The translations under genes were made by a program, and so were the position numbers. From Zygnema cylindricum (lineage: Eukaryota; Streptophyta; Zygnematophyceae; Zygnematales; Zygnemataceae), in the NCBI GenBank assembly GCA_037447655.1, contig JBBHKE010001566.1:1-62000 (forward strand): 62,000 bases of DNA. The letters are read 5' to 3'. The notes under the pieces were generated by a model that ran no database searches, was not told where the DNA came from, and saw only the letters and a program-made list of their open reading frames with translations. Below, piece after piece: positions 13,601 to 24,520 of this stretch. Position 1 is the first letter of the stretch; the number at the start of each line of letters is the position of its first letter.

Positions 13601-13797
13601 TCTTTGGACATTATAGAGAGATACATGCTCATAAATAGAGAGACCAGAAGTTTCAGTAGAAAGGATAGAAAGAGTTGTCACATCATTGTGGGAACATTTT
13701 GTCTGAACAAGTAGTAAGCAAGAAAGAAAGGTCAACGGTTATAAATGTAGAAAATGAGGCTTACCAGTCTTTTTGTCAGGTCATTGGTGGCAGCCAT
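4651..13797 (-). CDS. INCENP: INCENP-like inner centromere protein, chromosomal passenger complex
   Basis: INCENP is the scaffold and activator of Aurora kinase at centromeres and the spindle midzone. Seven coding exons join in phase: 13765-13797, 12124-13288, 8761-11724, 7527-8167, 6534-6755, 5287-6047 and 4651-4828, giving about 1,987 aa. The start MAATNDLTKRL is the only ATG that splices cleanly to the next exon. Residues about 400-1385, in one 2.96-kb exon, are acidic and low in conservation. About 1395-1675 is a long Glu/Arg/Lys-rich single helix or coiled coil encoded by exons 4 and 5. The C-terminus is the diagnostic IN-box, split by the last intron: KKPMPLWTR then KEYLLPHIIAQASIDPDDIF. 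Exon 5 lies in an unannotated-looking stretch and is supported by phase and composition. The protein is large for the family. The plant gene is also called WYRD, from memory. Identity is firm from helix plus IN-box; the long middle is inferred from the open frame. Confidence 0.88.
4838..4935. repeat. 27-bp tandem repeat beside the last INCENP acceptor
   Basis: Three to four copies of a unit like CCACAAGCCCCATTTAAAAT, with units of about 25-28 bp, lie in INCENP intron 6. They begin about ten bases from the start of the last exon, so the 3' end of this intron is made of repeat sequence. A second simple repeat (GTTTTTATG-like) sits at about 5090-5150 in the same intron. Confidence 0.8.
8190..8410. 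repeat. (ATTACA)n hexanucleotide tract in INCENP intron 3
   Basis: More than 200 bp of imperfect ATTACA/ACTACA/AATTACAATG repeats, purest at 8366-8405, inside intron 3 (8168-8760). It ends only about 25 bp from the exon 4 acceptor, so the transcript carries a TGTAAT-rich 3' intron end. It is not a plant telomere repeat (TTTAGGG). Confidence 0.9.
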
Positions 13798-14718
13798 TTT
13801 CCCTGCTTCCGGAACTAGCCACCACAAACAGAGGAGTAACCCAGCGAAGCTCCTTTTACTTGCGACAGATTGGATTATAAAAATTAAATCAAAGCGATAG
13901 ATTAGCTCAATACATGTGGCTTATGTTCAGGAAAAAAACTTATACAAAATTATCCCTATTTCATTTCGTCCATCATCTTGAATATGCTATTGAGAGTAGT
14001 AAACGATAAGTTAACATCGTATTGACTGACACGTGTCAGGAATTGCAAATACAAGTTCACCTATTCCTCTTAAGCTGAGCAGCTCCATCTGAAAGCATCT
14101 ATTGATCTTTGCTTGACATCCTCCACATAACCAGAACCCGGCTTCGCCCTTAACAATTCAGTAGTGTTCCCTTGCTAGATTGTATTGCTGAGGAAGAAAC
14201 GGAAACAGATAAAGCATTGAAGATGATGGACGAATTCTTGAACATACGACGAAAATTCGAATACTGTTTGGTTACAGGAAGTGTGATGGTGTGGGGAGAG
14301 CAAAATTTGAATGTTGAAGCGCTAGCCGTTTCAGCTCCAGGGCGGATAAACCGGGCATCTATGGAGTCAAATAACTACTTTTGCGTTCACATATGAAGTC
14401 GTGCTCTAGATTAGTGATATTTCGGTTCAGTTCCATACCCGTTCACACGAAATTTTGATAAAGGGCTAGGGACTAGTTGGTCTGACGGTACGTCATTTTT
14501 AACGGTCACCCAACTCTTTTAAGGTCAAGACCGCCTACCGTACGAATTTTCAGTACAGTAAAGTGTAGGTGAATGGAACTGCAACAGTACAGTCCTACAA
14601 ACTTTAACCACAGTTCGACGGTTTTCAAGTTTAGCTGGGGAGTCTATGACTAAAAGTGTGCACTCCGTAAACCTGGCTCTGTGAAATATTGACGGCCGCA
14701 GATTTTGAAATGCGGTAG
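13798..14718. other. Region upstream of INCENP, no gene seen
   Basis: The INCENP promoter should lie in this stretch, since the minus-strand gene starts at 13797. I see no clear TATA box or conserved exon. The 74-codon open frame at 14172-14396 is not recognised. Confidence 0.4.
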
Positions 14719-14985
14719 CCGCTAGCCAGAGGTCGCAAACGGTCAACCGAAACCGTGACCGACCATTAACCGACCGCCCGCGCCGGATCCGGAACGGATT
14801 CGGTTGCCAAATTTTGGGGGTCGGGCGGTTACGGTCGGTTGATTCACCAGGAAAAAAAAAACGGTCGGTTACGGCCGGTCAACCAAAAAAGCAAAAAAAA
14901 AGAAAATTTTGTACTGTCCCTATAATCCAACATTCTTGTACTTTGTACTCTTTGGCATCGTGGAAGTACGTGACATCATGATTAG

Positions 14986-15522
14986 CGTCGCAAATCTGAC
15001 ACGGTACTGTAGTAAGCTATTTATTTCGCAAATCAAAGGGAACGCGACAAAGCGTCGCAAATCTGACACGGTGGTACACTATTCATTTCGAAAAGCTTAG
15101 GGAACGCGACAAAGCGTCGCAAATCTGACACGGTAGTACAATATTCATTTCGCAAATCTTAGGCAACGCGACAAAGCATCGCAAATCTGACACAGTACAC
15201 CGCCAATCGCTATTAGCGTGTACGTTTGATTATTAGCGTATACTATTATTTAGCGTGGTGTACGCTAATTGGGAATTTGGAAATTTTGGAAGAAATCGAT
15301 TACTCTAATTAGGAATTAGGGCTTTTTATAAATAGTGTGGATAATTCTATTTGAGAATAAAAAATAAAAAAAGCGGGACGGGATTAGCGTACACAACGCT
15401 AATAGCGATTGGCGGTGTAGTACACTATTCATTTCGCAAATCATAGGGAACGCGACAAAGCGTCGCAAATCTGACACGGTAGCAACACTATTCATTTCGC
15501 AAATCTTAGGGAACGCAACAAA
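14986..15522 (+). repeat. 62-bp tandem array inside hAT copy A
   Basis: Five units beginning CGTCGCAAATCTGACAC start at 14986 (67 bp), 15053, 15115, 15177 and 15461. Each contains TTCATTTCGCAAATCTTAGG or a close variant and ends GCGACAAAG. Unit 4 is split by the MITE at 15196-15419. Copy B carries a single equivalent unit and copy C none, so the array expanded within this lineage. Confidence 0.9.
15196..15419. mobile_element. TA-flanked MITE, subfamily 2, nested in the tandem array
   Basis: A 224-bp copy with ends TACACCGCCAATCGCTATTA and the inverse. It interrupts unit 4 of the 62-bp array. Removing the element plus one TA leaves CACAGTAGTACACTATTC, which aligns with the uninterrupted unit 3 CACGGTAGTACAATATTC. 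The target duplication is therefore TA and the true terminus is CACCGC. This suggests, but does not prove, a Tc1/mariner-like relationship. It aligns along its length with the copy at 48168-48387. Confidence 0.93.
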
Positions 15523-15920
15523 TCGTAATTATTGGCTTATTCCGTCGTACATTGATTAATTTTGTACTTTTTCGGTTACGGGCGGGCACGGTTAGTCGCG
15601 AAAAATCAAGATTCGGTTAATTTTTATTTTCGTAAACGACGGTCGGTTAACGGTTAACAATTTTGGAGCGTGACAAAACTCGGTCGGGCGTCGGTTACTC
15701 AGATTTTGAAAAAAAAAAAACGGTCGGTTTCGGGTATGATTTTTTTTGACTTTTGCAACCTCTGCCGCTAGCCCACTCCTGTAGCAACCTGAAGCACGTG
15801 TTGCGCATCGAGACGATTTCACCAATTCGTTATGGCCATACAAAAAATGCCTCCGATTCCGAATATGTACGATATGAATCTCTCGGCATCGCGATGCTGG
15901 AAGATACAAGAGGCGCACAC

Positions 15921-16487
15921 CAGAGGTCGCAAAAGTCAAAATTTTACATAACCGAAACCGACCGCTTTTTTTTTTTCAAAATCTGAGTAACCGACGCCCG
16001 ACCGGGTTATGTCACGCTCCAAAATTGTTGACCGTTAACCGACCGGCGTTTACGAAAATAAAAGTTAACCGAAACTCCATTTCTCGCGACGAACCGTGCC
16101 CGCCCGTAACCGAAAAAGTACAAAATTAACTAATGTACAACGCATGAATACGCCAATAATTACGATTTGTCGCTTTCCCTAAGATTTACGAAATGAATAG
16201 TGTTTACTACCGTGTCAGATTTGCGACGCTAATCATGATGTCGCGTACTTCCACGATACCAAAGAGTACAAAGTACAATAATGTTAGATTGTATGGACAG
16301 TACAAAATTTTCATTTTTTTTTTGTTTTTTGGTTAACCCACCGTAACCGATCATTTTTTTTTTCTGGTGAATCAACCGACCGCAACCGCCCGGCCCTCAA
16401 AATTTGGCAACTGAATCCGTTCCGGATCCGGCGCGGGCAATCGGTTAACGATCGGTCACGGTTTCGGTTGACTGTTTGCTACCTCTG
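15921..16487 (-). mobile_element. Non-autonomous hAT-type element, copy B, inverted to copy A
   Basis: It starts CAGAGGTCGCAAAAG and ends TTTGCTACCTCTG. Flanks GCGCACAC (15913-15920) and GCGCCCAC (16488-16495) match at 7 of 8 bases, which fits an aged 8-bp target duplication. Its sequence is the reverse complement of the outer parts of copy A, including the AAGTACAAAATT, GTGTCAGATTTGCGACG and GGATCCGG blocks. No protein is encoded. Confidence 0.87.
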
Positions 16488-16495
16488 GCGCCCAC

Positions 16496-19234
16496 ACATG
16501 CAATTTCAGTAAAGCACAGCAACAATTTCACTTCAGCAATGAATTTGGAAGCTGTATGAATTTCACTTTGCTCAGAGCCTGGTAGATAAACAGCAAAAAA
16601 AAGTAATAAAAATATATAGTCCGTTTTGTATTATGGATCGTACATTATACATAATGTGCTAGAATTAAGTTTTGTCCATTACATCTTACAAAATAATGTA
16701 CCAACTGTATCGGAACAGGCTCCTCTGTAACACTCGGACAAGAAAATGTTGCAAGAGAGTTTTGAGTTGATAATAACAATGGTATGGTGTGTGTTTAACA
16801 AGGATCGATCTTTATGTAAGTTCTTCTTCTCTCAGGGAGACTTACATTTGCTATTTTTATCCTACGCTGCGTATAAAATTGCTTAAGTCTTTTAAAAAGA
16901 ACTTGTATACTTTGAACTGCATCTTCACAATGTTTTTTGCCATGTATTTAACGAGAAAAACAGAAAGAAACACAATTTTCCATTGAAATACTTGGCTATT
17001 GCCTTGCTGACGTCAGAAACGTAACTACTGTTTTGTCTTGCATATACCTTTACATGGAGCAAAATCAGAGACTGTATAGGGCATGTTCTAGAAACTTGCT
17101 AATATTATTCATGTATACCAAGAAAATCATATTATCGCTCCAAAATGTTAATATGAACTCTGGAAGAGCTTACAGCCGCCAACCATTCCATCCGTACATA
17201 CACTGGCCCTGAACTTCCAAAAAACTGAACTCGTAGGCCTTGCCAATTCCATTTATTTCTTTTCTCCAGAAAAGGACAAATTTGTATTACTGTTGAAGTT
17301 ATAAAACACTGTGTATTTCAGAAGCTTCCTTTTAAGACTACAACTATGTCAACCAAGTCTAGTAAAATGAAACATCACTTAGGGCAAATGTCCTTTGAAA
17401 CGGAGAGTTTGTGTCACATTTAATAACGGTGACAGAGAAGAAAATCCTGTTGGTCGATTTTTTTTGTTTTGTTTTGAAGGAAGGACAGCTCTCACGTGCG
17501 TCGACTTTTGCTTGTGGCAAATTGAGGACTCTCCACTTCAATGGATATTTGCCTTTGCTAATCATGGCTAGTGAAATGACAGGCACGGACACAAAAGAAC
17601 TCCAAAGCAAATGCTCTTCGCAAATGGTTCATAGTTTCAGTGTTTATGCAGTCATGCCATGATAGACAAAACTTCTTTTCTACAATCATAGGGCTGGGTG
17701 AATATAACAACCCATTACCAATATTTTCACCTCACCTCATCCCCATGTCAACATGTGACTTGAAGAAGTTGCAGAGGACCACGCGTGTTGACAACATGGC
17801 AATTAGGGAGAGATATGTACACAACCAACTCTGTATGTTGACATAAAATAGTTCCGCGTAATGAGAATCAATGGATAACCCACCAGTGCTCTGTCAAATC
17901 ATGCAGTCTAGATAAAGCCTGTTTCACATCATGAATACTATGTATCACTCGTTCATAATACTTTGTGAAGTTTTACAAAAATTATTCACCGGAATTGTAG
18001 AGCATGGCTCACTTGTGAAATAGAGTGGATATGTTGTACAGGACCTAATTTTGCATAAGCCCCACATCACTACAACAACTGTTCCTCGTTGTTGAAGTTA
18101 ATCAAATGTCAGCGGCAATTACTCACAATTTAGATATGGTCAGTGTAATACATGGTTCTGTTAAGAAGACACAAAATTATCTTTGTGCCTGTCAACTATT
18201 CCTATGTAGCACATGAATGTTAATAGCACAGACATTAAACAGGGAAGGGTCCCTTGTCACAGACAAGTCTTCTCAACCACGTCATTACATGGAGTGTCTA
18301 AACACATTGTTGACTCAGAAGAGTGCTTTAATCAGATGCCAAGGATCCATCTTTATTATGAAAGAAAACAAGCCCAGTCCCAGAATGAAACTGCAAGTCA
18401 ATTCACAGAAACAACTAAATTGGCCAGGCTTGCAAACCGCAAAAGATGCCAGACAAGGACTTGATATGAACAGCACAATTTTCTTTCACTGCCATATTAC
18501 AGAAAGATTTTAACATGTCAGACATTTCATATATAAAAAAATCCGCACTTCCTCAGATTGTTTATGGCATCATAAAAAGGTGACTTCTGAGACAGAAAAA
18601 AAAGGCGGGGAATACCCCACCATTAATAAAAGAAACCCCATTTGTTTTACTGAGGTACTAAAATCACTCTTTTGTGAATTAGATTTTTCCAATCAAACAC
18701 ATACATCAAATTAAATTATATACAAGCCTTCACTAAGGATCCTATTCCAAAAGAATTATATACACATCACACATTAAGACCTAAACCAGGATGCAAAATC
18801 CACACCAAGCTCTAGGCTCCTGGATTTAATGATATAACCTCCCATGATCCTTCTTCACAGAATCACGAGAATACCTTCATATGTTACAAGGAAGCAGCAG
18901 AATGTGAATTTGACAACTGTGCATCAAACTATCATAAAGTGTAATAGTTTTTGAGCTCATTGCAAACCAACTCCTTCCAAATAGCCACAAACTATATGTA
19001 ATGTCGTCAAGTTAAAAAGTAGCGCCAATTTCGCTTGATCTGGTTGTGACCGCATCAGTAGACCTTTCTGCCAAATCGTCTTTTAGATCCCCGTCATCAG
19101 CTTCAAACACTTTCATCGTCATCAAAGTTCCGTCTCCATGATCCACCACTTCCAAGCGAAAAAGAAACAAGAAATAAACCATGTGCTCGCATGACTAGTG
19201 CAATTCAGTTCAGTATCACATTCGAAGATCAAAT
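16496..19234. other. Long non-coding stretch downstream of SEP2
   Basis: About 2.7 kb with no exon I can support. Open frames up to 98 codons (18213-18513, two overlapping frames on +) resemble chance reading. The 3' untranslated region and terminator of SEP2 should lie near the 19.2-kb end. Confidence 0.4.
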
Positions 19235-20288
19235 CTACTTCCTGACACTTTCAATGCCCTCTTTCTGCCACTGAAGGTCTTGTCCTTCTTCAAAAAAAAG
19301 GCCTTCGATCATGCTGTCAACTGCGGTATCCACCAGTCTCTTGCAACCTGACGCCAAAACATCTGACACGTGTCTTTTAGATCTCCAACCGAAAGCAAAA
19401 CCAGCGGCAACACCAGTTGCAACAACGCAAAGAGCAATGACTTTTGCCAGTCCCTCCACATCCATTCCACTGAACACACTATTTCCGGTAACAAACTCCA
19501 CTGAGAGGGCGGAAGCAAAGCCAATCTGCCAATTGACAAAAAGTTGTGTTAGAACACCTCTAAATAGTTTCAGAATTAAGCTCTGGACAAACCCTAACGA
19601 TATTGAACTGCTGGATGGTCGAAACTTGAAAAAACACTGGGTTTCAGCCATTAGAATGAAGTAACCAGAAAATAGGCTTGATCACCGCAAGCGGAATTGA
19701 AAGGAGCACTTAGACTTTGAAAAACACCGACAAAATTGCCGAGAGAAAATTAGTTGAGTGGAACGTACTTAATCTATTAGAAAATACCAAATACCTCCCA
19801 ATCTACGCGGCTTTCAGCCAAAACGACTGATACCAGCAGTTGCCAAAAACTGGAATATTCAAAAACAAAATCAAAGAACGTACCATGGCAAGCCTTCCAG
19901 AAAGAGTCTCAAAATCTGAAGCTTGTGCAGAGGCTTCCACACAGGCGAGAAGGATCTCCGCCATAGACCTCTCCTTGGCTGCTTTAACAACCGCTACTTC
20001 CGAACCGCCATTACTATCTGAAAACTCCCTCAGAGTGCATATTCTAGGAACATAGAGAGCCTCTGAGCCACTTTCCTCCCAAGCACTGCTTCCATTCTGA
20101 CCACTCTGAGCATTCACAGCAATACTTGCCTTTTTACTTGGCTTAGACAGTAAGTATACATGCTTAGTTTTGGCTGTTACAGGTAATTTAAGAGAGGAAT
20201 TAAAAGATGATTGTTGAATAGAGGGGTTGATACAAGCATTGCCTGCACACAGTGCAGAAGTTGTAATCTTGGTAACAACCATGGCCAT
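19235..20288 (-). CDS. SEP2: Stress-enhanced protein 2 (light-harvesting-like, thylakoid)
   Basis: SEP2 is a two-helix member of the chlorophyll a/b-binding superfamily in thylakoids, thought to act in photoprotection under light stress. Two exons, 19884-20288 and 19235-19525, join in phase 0 to give 231 aa. Residues 1 to about 60 are a Ser/Thr/Lys-rich plastid transit peptide. Then come RICTLREFSDS and SDFETLSGRLAM-IGFASAL, the family signature ExxSGRxAM, with the intron falling exactly after AM. The first membrane helix is about 136-156 and is followed by the conserved TGNSVF.GMDVEGL. The second helix is about 160-182. The tail ends RLVDTAVDSMIEGLFFEEG. Layout and length match the Arabidopsis protein as I remember it. 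The Ser in SGR, where many relatives have Asn, is usual for this subgroup. Confidence 0.93.
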
Positions 20289-20335
20289 TTTACAAGTTGA
20301 GTAAAGACGAGATGAAAAAACAAGGCTAATCTGAG

Positions 20336-20432
20336 ATTCAGAAGCGAAATTCAGAAGGAAAATTCAGAAGGGAAATTCTTCCCTTCAGAAGGGAAATTCA
20401 GAAGCAAAATTCAGAAGCAGAATTCAGAAGCA
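20336..20432. repeat. 13-bp GAAATTCAGAAGG minisatellite upstream of SEP2
   Basis: Seven or eight copies of a roughly 13-bp unit (AATTCAGAAG plus GGA or CAA) start about 48 bp upstream of the SEP2 ATG, in the likely promoter or 5' leader. A palindrome GAAGGGAAATTCTTCCCTTC sits within it. Confidence 0.85.
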
Positions 20433-21089
20433 AGATTTAGCCAGTCTACAGCTCTAAGGTTCGAATGTTGAGTTATTTTTGTCGATGAAGGTTATTTGAA
20501 TGAGGGAAGCATGAACCCATGCGACACTTTGCGACGTCTAATTTGGTAACGACTCGTTGGAACGATCATTTTCTTTAAAAACATCGGTGACATTTGTTTG
20601 CAGGTTGGCGCGACACGCATGTGTGGCACGACATTGCAATTTTGGAAAATATAAATCTACGTGGAGATACGACGGGCAGCTTTCCAAAAAGGTTGCGAAA
20701 AGGAGCACCGATGTAAACTTCTCATGTGCGGAAATATCTACCGTTGGATCCTATTCAGTGTACGCCTCCAAGTAGCCCACGCTGCTAGCTTTGGCTCCGC
20801 TGGTTCGTGTCAGCTACTGTACTGTAGTTGAAACTTGAAAGGCGGAAAAGGCGGCGTGACGAATGTTGAAGGAAGACGCAATGATGGAGGCAACCACATG
20901 CCAGGCTTTGAGTGGTCAGGTATTCCACTCTGGCAGAGTCGAGCTTTGTTGTAGCCGTCACTTTCCCGTCGGCTGCTCGACGCCGTGACTAGAAAGCGGG
21001 GTCTGTCGCCGTGGAAAAGTGTGGCCTGGGTGGGGGTGGTCTATCTCCGCAATTAATGACACCGTCCTCTACAGTACAGTACTGTACAG
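20433..21089. other. Upstream region of SEP2, no gene seen
   Basis: Mixed-composition DNA without recognisable exons. Just before the MITE at 21090 there is a palindromic ACAGTACAGTACTGTACAGT segment. Confidence 0.4.
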
Positions 21090-21238
21090 TACACCGCGAA
21101 TCGTAATTAGAGTAAATTACTCTAATTCGGTCGCTCGAAATTTCGACTCTATGACATCAAATAGAGTAAATGATTTTTTTTTTTTTTTTTAAGGGCACCG
21201 AATTAGCGTTATTTACTCTAATACCCATTGGCGGTGTA
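21090..21238. mobile_element. Short TA-flanked MITE (149 bp)
   Basis: It begins TACACCGCGAATCGTAATTA and ends with the inverse of TACACCGCCAATGGGTATTA, followed inward on both sides by GAGTAAAT. The interior is short, AT-rich and holds a T run of about 18. It has the same termini as the other copies but a different interior. Confidence 0.88.
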
Positions 21239-22239
21239 GTGTTACAGGAATTAGATGGTAGTAAGGTTAAGTTCCATCAGTCGAAAAAATGGGGTAGTTT
21301 ACAAAAATCCGTGACTATCCGTACAAATTTGTACCGCTTATTTTGTTTTTATATGCGAAACAACATTATAGGGAATCTTGCCAATACTCTCCGAAGGTCT
21401 TGGAGGTAATACTGACCGTCAGATGTTCATCCGCGAGGCGTTCGCTTCATTTATCTTTGTAGCTGTCAGCGTACCTGTAAGAGGTAGGTTGGCAGATACA
21501 GAAAAAAAAAAATCGTGACATGTTGGACGAATAAGCTACGTGTCACGATGGAAAACCAACGAAAATTGACAAAATTTGCACTTGGTATGTACGTTTCAAA
21601 ATGCAACTGAAAATTTTAAAGCTAATCTCAAAACAGTCCTTCGTCGCGCAATTTTTTTCGTCACACTATTTCCAACAAAGGATTTTCATCATGTTCGAAA
21701 ACACGAACCCTAAAAAATGAGCTGGCGTAAAAGACTGGATTTTGCAGAAAGTGCAAAGGTTTTGTCGTATTAAGACTTTGTACGCATGTACATGGTACGC
21801 AACTGAAGATTTGAAGTGAAATTTGTCGGCGTGAAGATTTTTAAAAGATCTTCAATATCCAGTCAAAACCTACATGGTGCCACTCAATATATAACACTAG
21901 GATTACAGACTTTTCGTGATGGAACATCGACTCAATTAACCCGACCCGTAGAGTTGGCCGTACGATTACAAAAACGACTAATGGAACTTGACCCTTATAT
22001 TAAGTTGCTCCTTATTAATTTACATAAGGGGTCATGTTGGTAAAAAAATAGTACTTGGATTATATGTGTATATACTATATAGTAAGGTGTAGGTCTAACA
22101 TAAAAGGCAACTCAGCCTACAGGTAACCCTAAACCTATATTTATTACTAGATAACTAAACAATCAAGTCATTTCCTACGGTTTTTAAGTTTAAAAGCTAC
22201 TTAGGTTGTATTGAACGGTATTTAAATGTACACTCTGGT
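21239..22239. other. Intergenic DNA, nothing recognised
   Basis: Open frames of 75-79 codons at 21170-21409 and 21816-22043 show no family features. No element termini were found. Confidence 0.4.
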
Positions 22240-23450
22240 CTAGGAAAACCCAAACAGTGAGTGTATTTCACACACACTTTTATTTTCACTTGTTTTTCAT
22301 TGTAGTGTTATTTTAAGTGCTTTTTGTAAGTGATGATTTAATTGTTTTTTTTTAAGGATGCTGCTCTATACCGTTTTTCCACGATGAGTTTCAGACTTTC
22401 AGTGTTGTGTTTTTAGTACAGTTTTGGTAAAGTTTCATTTTTCAATGTTGTTTCTCAGTGATGAGTTTCGGTTGTCTTTATATGATTGTTGTTTTTTAGT
22501 GCTATATTCTCAGTGTTGAATGTCAGTGTTGTGTTTTAGTACAAATTCTAAGTGATGATTTTTCTGTACTGAATTTCAAGTGTTTTTTTTCAGTTCTTGA
22601 AATGTTCTCGACAATGGAAACATTGGAAAAAAACGTTAGTATTGGAAACAATGTTTAATTTCAGGGTAGTGTTTTAGCACATATCTGCTTTTTTTATGTT
22701 TTTTGTAAGTGATAACTGTCGTTGCACTTTCTTATAAATAATCATTTTCAATATTGTTACTTAAGGATGAATTTCAGTGTAAAAGTTTCATTGCAAAATG
22801 CACAGTGATTAATTTCAATGCAAATTCACAATGATAAATTTCAGTGTTAAAATCACAGTGATAAATTTAAGTGCTACATTCCAGTGTTGCTTTCCATTAC
22901 TGTGACTCTGTTAAAAATTGATAAATTTCAGTGTTGTTTTCCATAACATTTTTAAATTTCACTTCTGGTTTTAAGTCAAAAGCTGTTTTTTAGTGTTGTT
23001 TGTTAGTGATGACTTTCAATGCTCATTTTTAGTACAACAATGTTTTTTGGTACGGTTTCTCAGTGATCACTATCAGCACTGAATTTCAGTGTTGTGTTTT
23101 AACACAAATCTGTTTCTTAATAATGTTTTTGTCATTGATTAATTTCAGTGCCGTATTTCACGTCTGGTTCTCAGTGATGAATTTCACTTCTGTTTTTTCT
23201 AGTTGAAGATTGTTTCCAAGTCAGGGATCACATTGTTTCTTTTTAAGTAGTGTTTGTTTTTAGTGCTGTTACTTAACGATGAACACTTTTTAGTGCACCA
23301 CTTTTTTAGTACTATGCTGTTTTTCAGTATTGTTTCTCAACGATGAATTCAATGTTGTTTTTTAGTGCAAAGTTGTTTGTCGTTGCTTTTCGTTGTTTTT
23401 GCGTTGTTGTTTTAGTGTTGTTTTGAGTGTAACATTGTCGATTCATTGCT
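22240..23450. repeat. 1.2-kb field of degenerate TTTCAGTGTTG/TTTAGTG repeats
   Basis: The + strand is saturated with variants of TTTCAGTGTTG, CAGTGATGAATTTCAGTG and TTTTTAGTGC, spaced irregularly every 15-40 bp for about 1.2 kb. The sequence is strongly T/G over A/C on this strand. There are almost no open frames. It looks like an old, heavily mutated minisatellite. I see no exon. Confidence 0.75.
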
Positions 23451-24028
23451 AAAATTAAAAGATAGAATAAAGATAATTCCTTTGCAATAAGATGCACCAT
23501 TTTTACTCGTCATACATGTGATTGCACCAACTTTTCGCTTATATTGAACAAAAATGCATCCATCCAAATAGACAAACTCTCAGTGTAGGTATACTTATTT
23601 CCCAAGTGTTATTCGTAATGTTCCATTTTCAATTATGTCATTACTTTTGTTTTGGCCCTCATACAAAATATACTTATGGAACAAGAATTTGAACCTGTTG
23701 TAATTGTTTATCAAATTCCATAAAATTATGTTTTTTGTCGCAATTACAAGACTTTGATATCCCTTGCAGTTTTGTCATAAATTATGATGCAATTTCCACC
23801 ATTATTCATGCTTATAATTTCGTACGATGCAAGCCGCCCGTATTGGAATAAGTCACAGTGCCAATCGTTATTGTGGTTTAGTCGCGACTTTTTTCACCGA
23901 AAATCACAAAATGTTGTTAACAAGACTTCTTGCACGGCTTCTTGCACTAAATCAACATGATAGCTTCTAATTTTGCAATACGTATTGGAACGTTTTGTCA
24001 GTTGATCGATGGATAGATAGACGGTGGT

Positions 24029-24520
24029 TAGTGGTCGCAAAAGTCAAAATTTTCGATACACGAATTCGACAATTGTCTTTTTTCTCAAAATTTGAACACC
24101 CGAAATCCGCCCACGATATGTCACGCTCCTAAATTGTTACCTGGTACCCGATACGCTTTTACGTAAAAAAAAGTTAACCGAAACTCGATTTCTCGCGACT
24201 ACCCGTACTCGGACGTACCCGAATAAGTATAGAATTTATGGTACATCTCCCACATATCTTCTACGATACCAGGAGTACAATGTACAATGATGTTGAATAG
24301 TATGAACAATACTGTACTGTACAACACTCTAGTGGAACGTACCTACGAAACCTTCAATTTTTTCTATTTTTTGCTTACTCGGCCGTACTCCAATTTTTTT
24401 TTTCCTTACCCGGCCAAATCCGGCCGGTCCCCAAATTTGGCATCGGAATCCATTCCGGTTCCAATGCGGGCGGGCGCGTACTGGTCGGGTACGGATTTGG
24501 GTACCCGATTGCAACCTCTG
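24029..24520 (-). mobile_element. Non-autonomous hAT-type element, copy C
   Basis: The element runs from TAGTGGTCGCAAAAGTCAAA to GATTGCAACCTCTG and is flanked by ACGGTGGT (24021-24028) and ACGGTGGC (24521-24528), an 8-bp duplication with one mismatch. The outer segments align with copy B in the same orientation (TATGTCACGCTCC, TTAACCGAAACTC, TTTCTCGCGAC). The left terminus has decayed from CAGAGG to TAGTGG. It lacks the 62-bp repeat and encodes nothing. Confidence 0.85.

Larger units (their letters stand above)
14727..15764 (+). mobile_element. Non-autonomous hAT-type element, copy A, with 8-bp target duplication
   Basis: The element begins CAGAGGTCGCAAAC and ends TTTTGCAACCTCTG, and is flanked on both sides by the identical 8 bp CCGCTAGC (14719-14726 and 15765-15772). 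An 8-bp duplication and CAGAGG termini are hallmarks of the hAT superfamily. There is no transposase. The interior has GGTCGGTTACGG-type repeats near both ends and a 62-bp tandem array in the middle. Copies B and C share the outer segments. The array and a nested MITE explain why this copy is 1,038 bp against 567 and 492 bp. Confidence 0.9.

Noticed and set aside
14986-15522. CRISPR-like repeated array
   Set aside because: Units are adjacent with no unique spacers, lie inside a transposon with target duplications, and the genome is eukaryotic.
17359-18513. Open frames of 83-98 codons as small genes
   Set aside because: No recognisable domain, signal or splice context; two frames overlap the same DNA.
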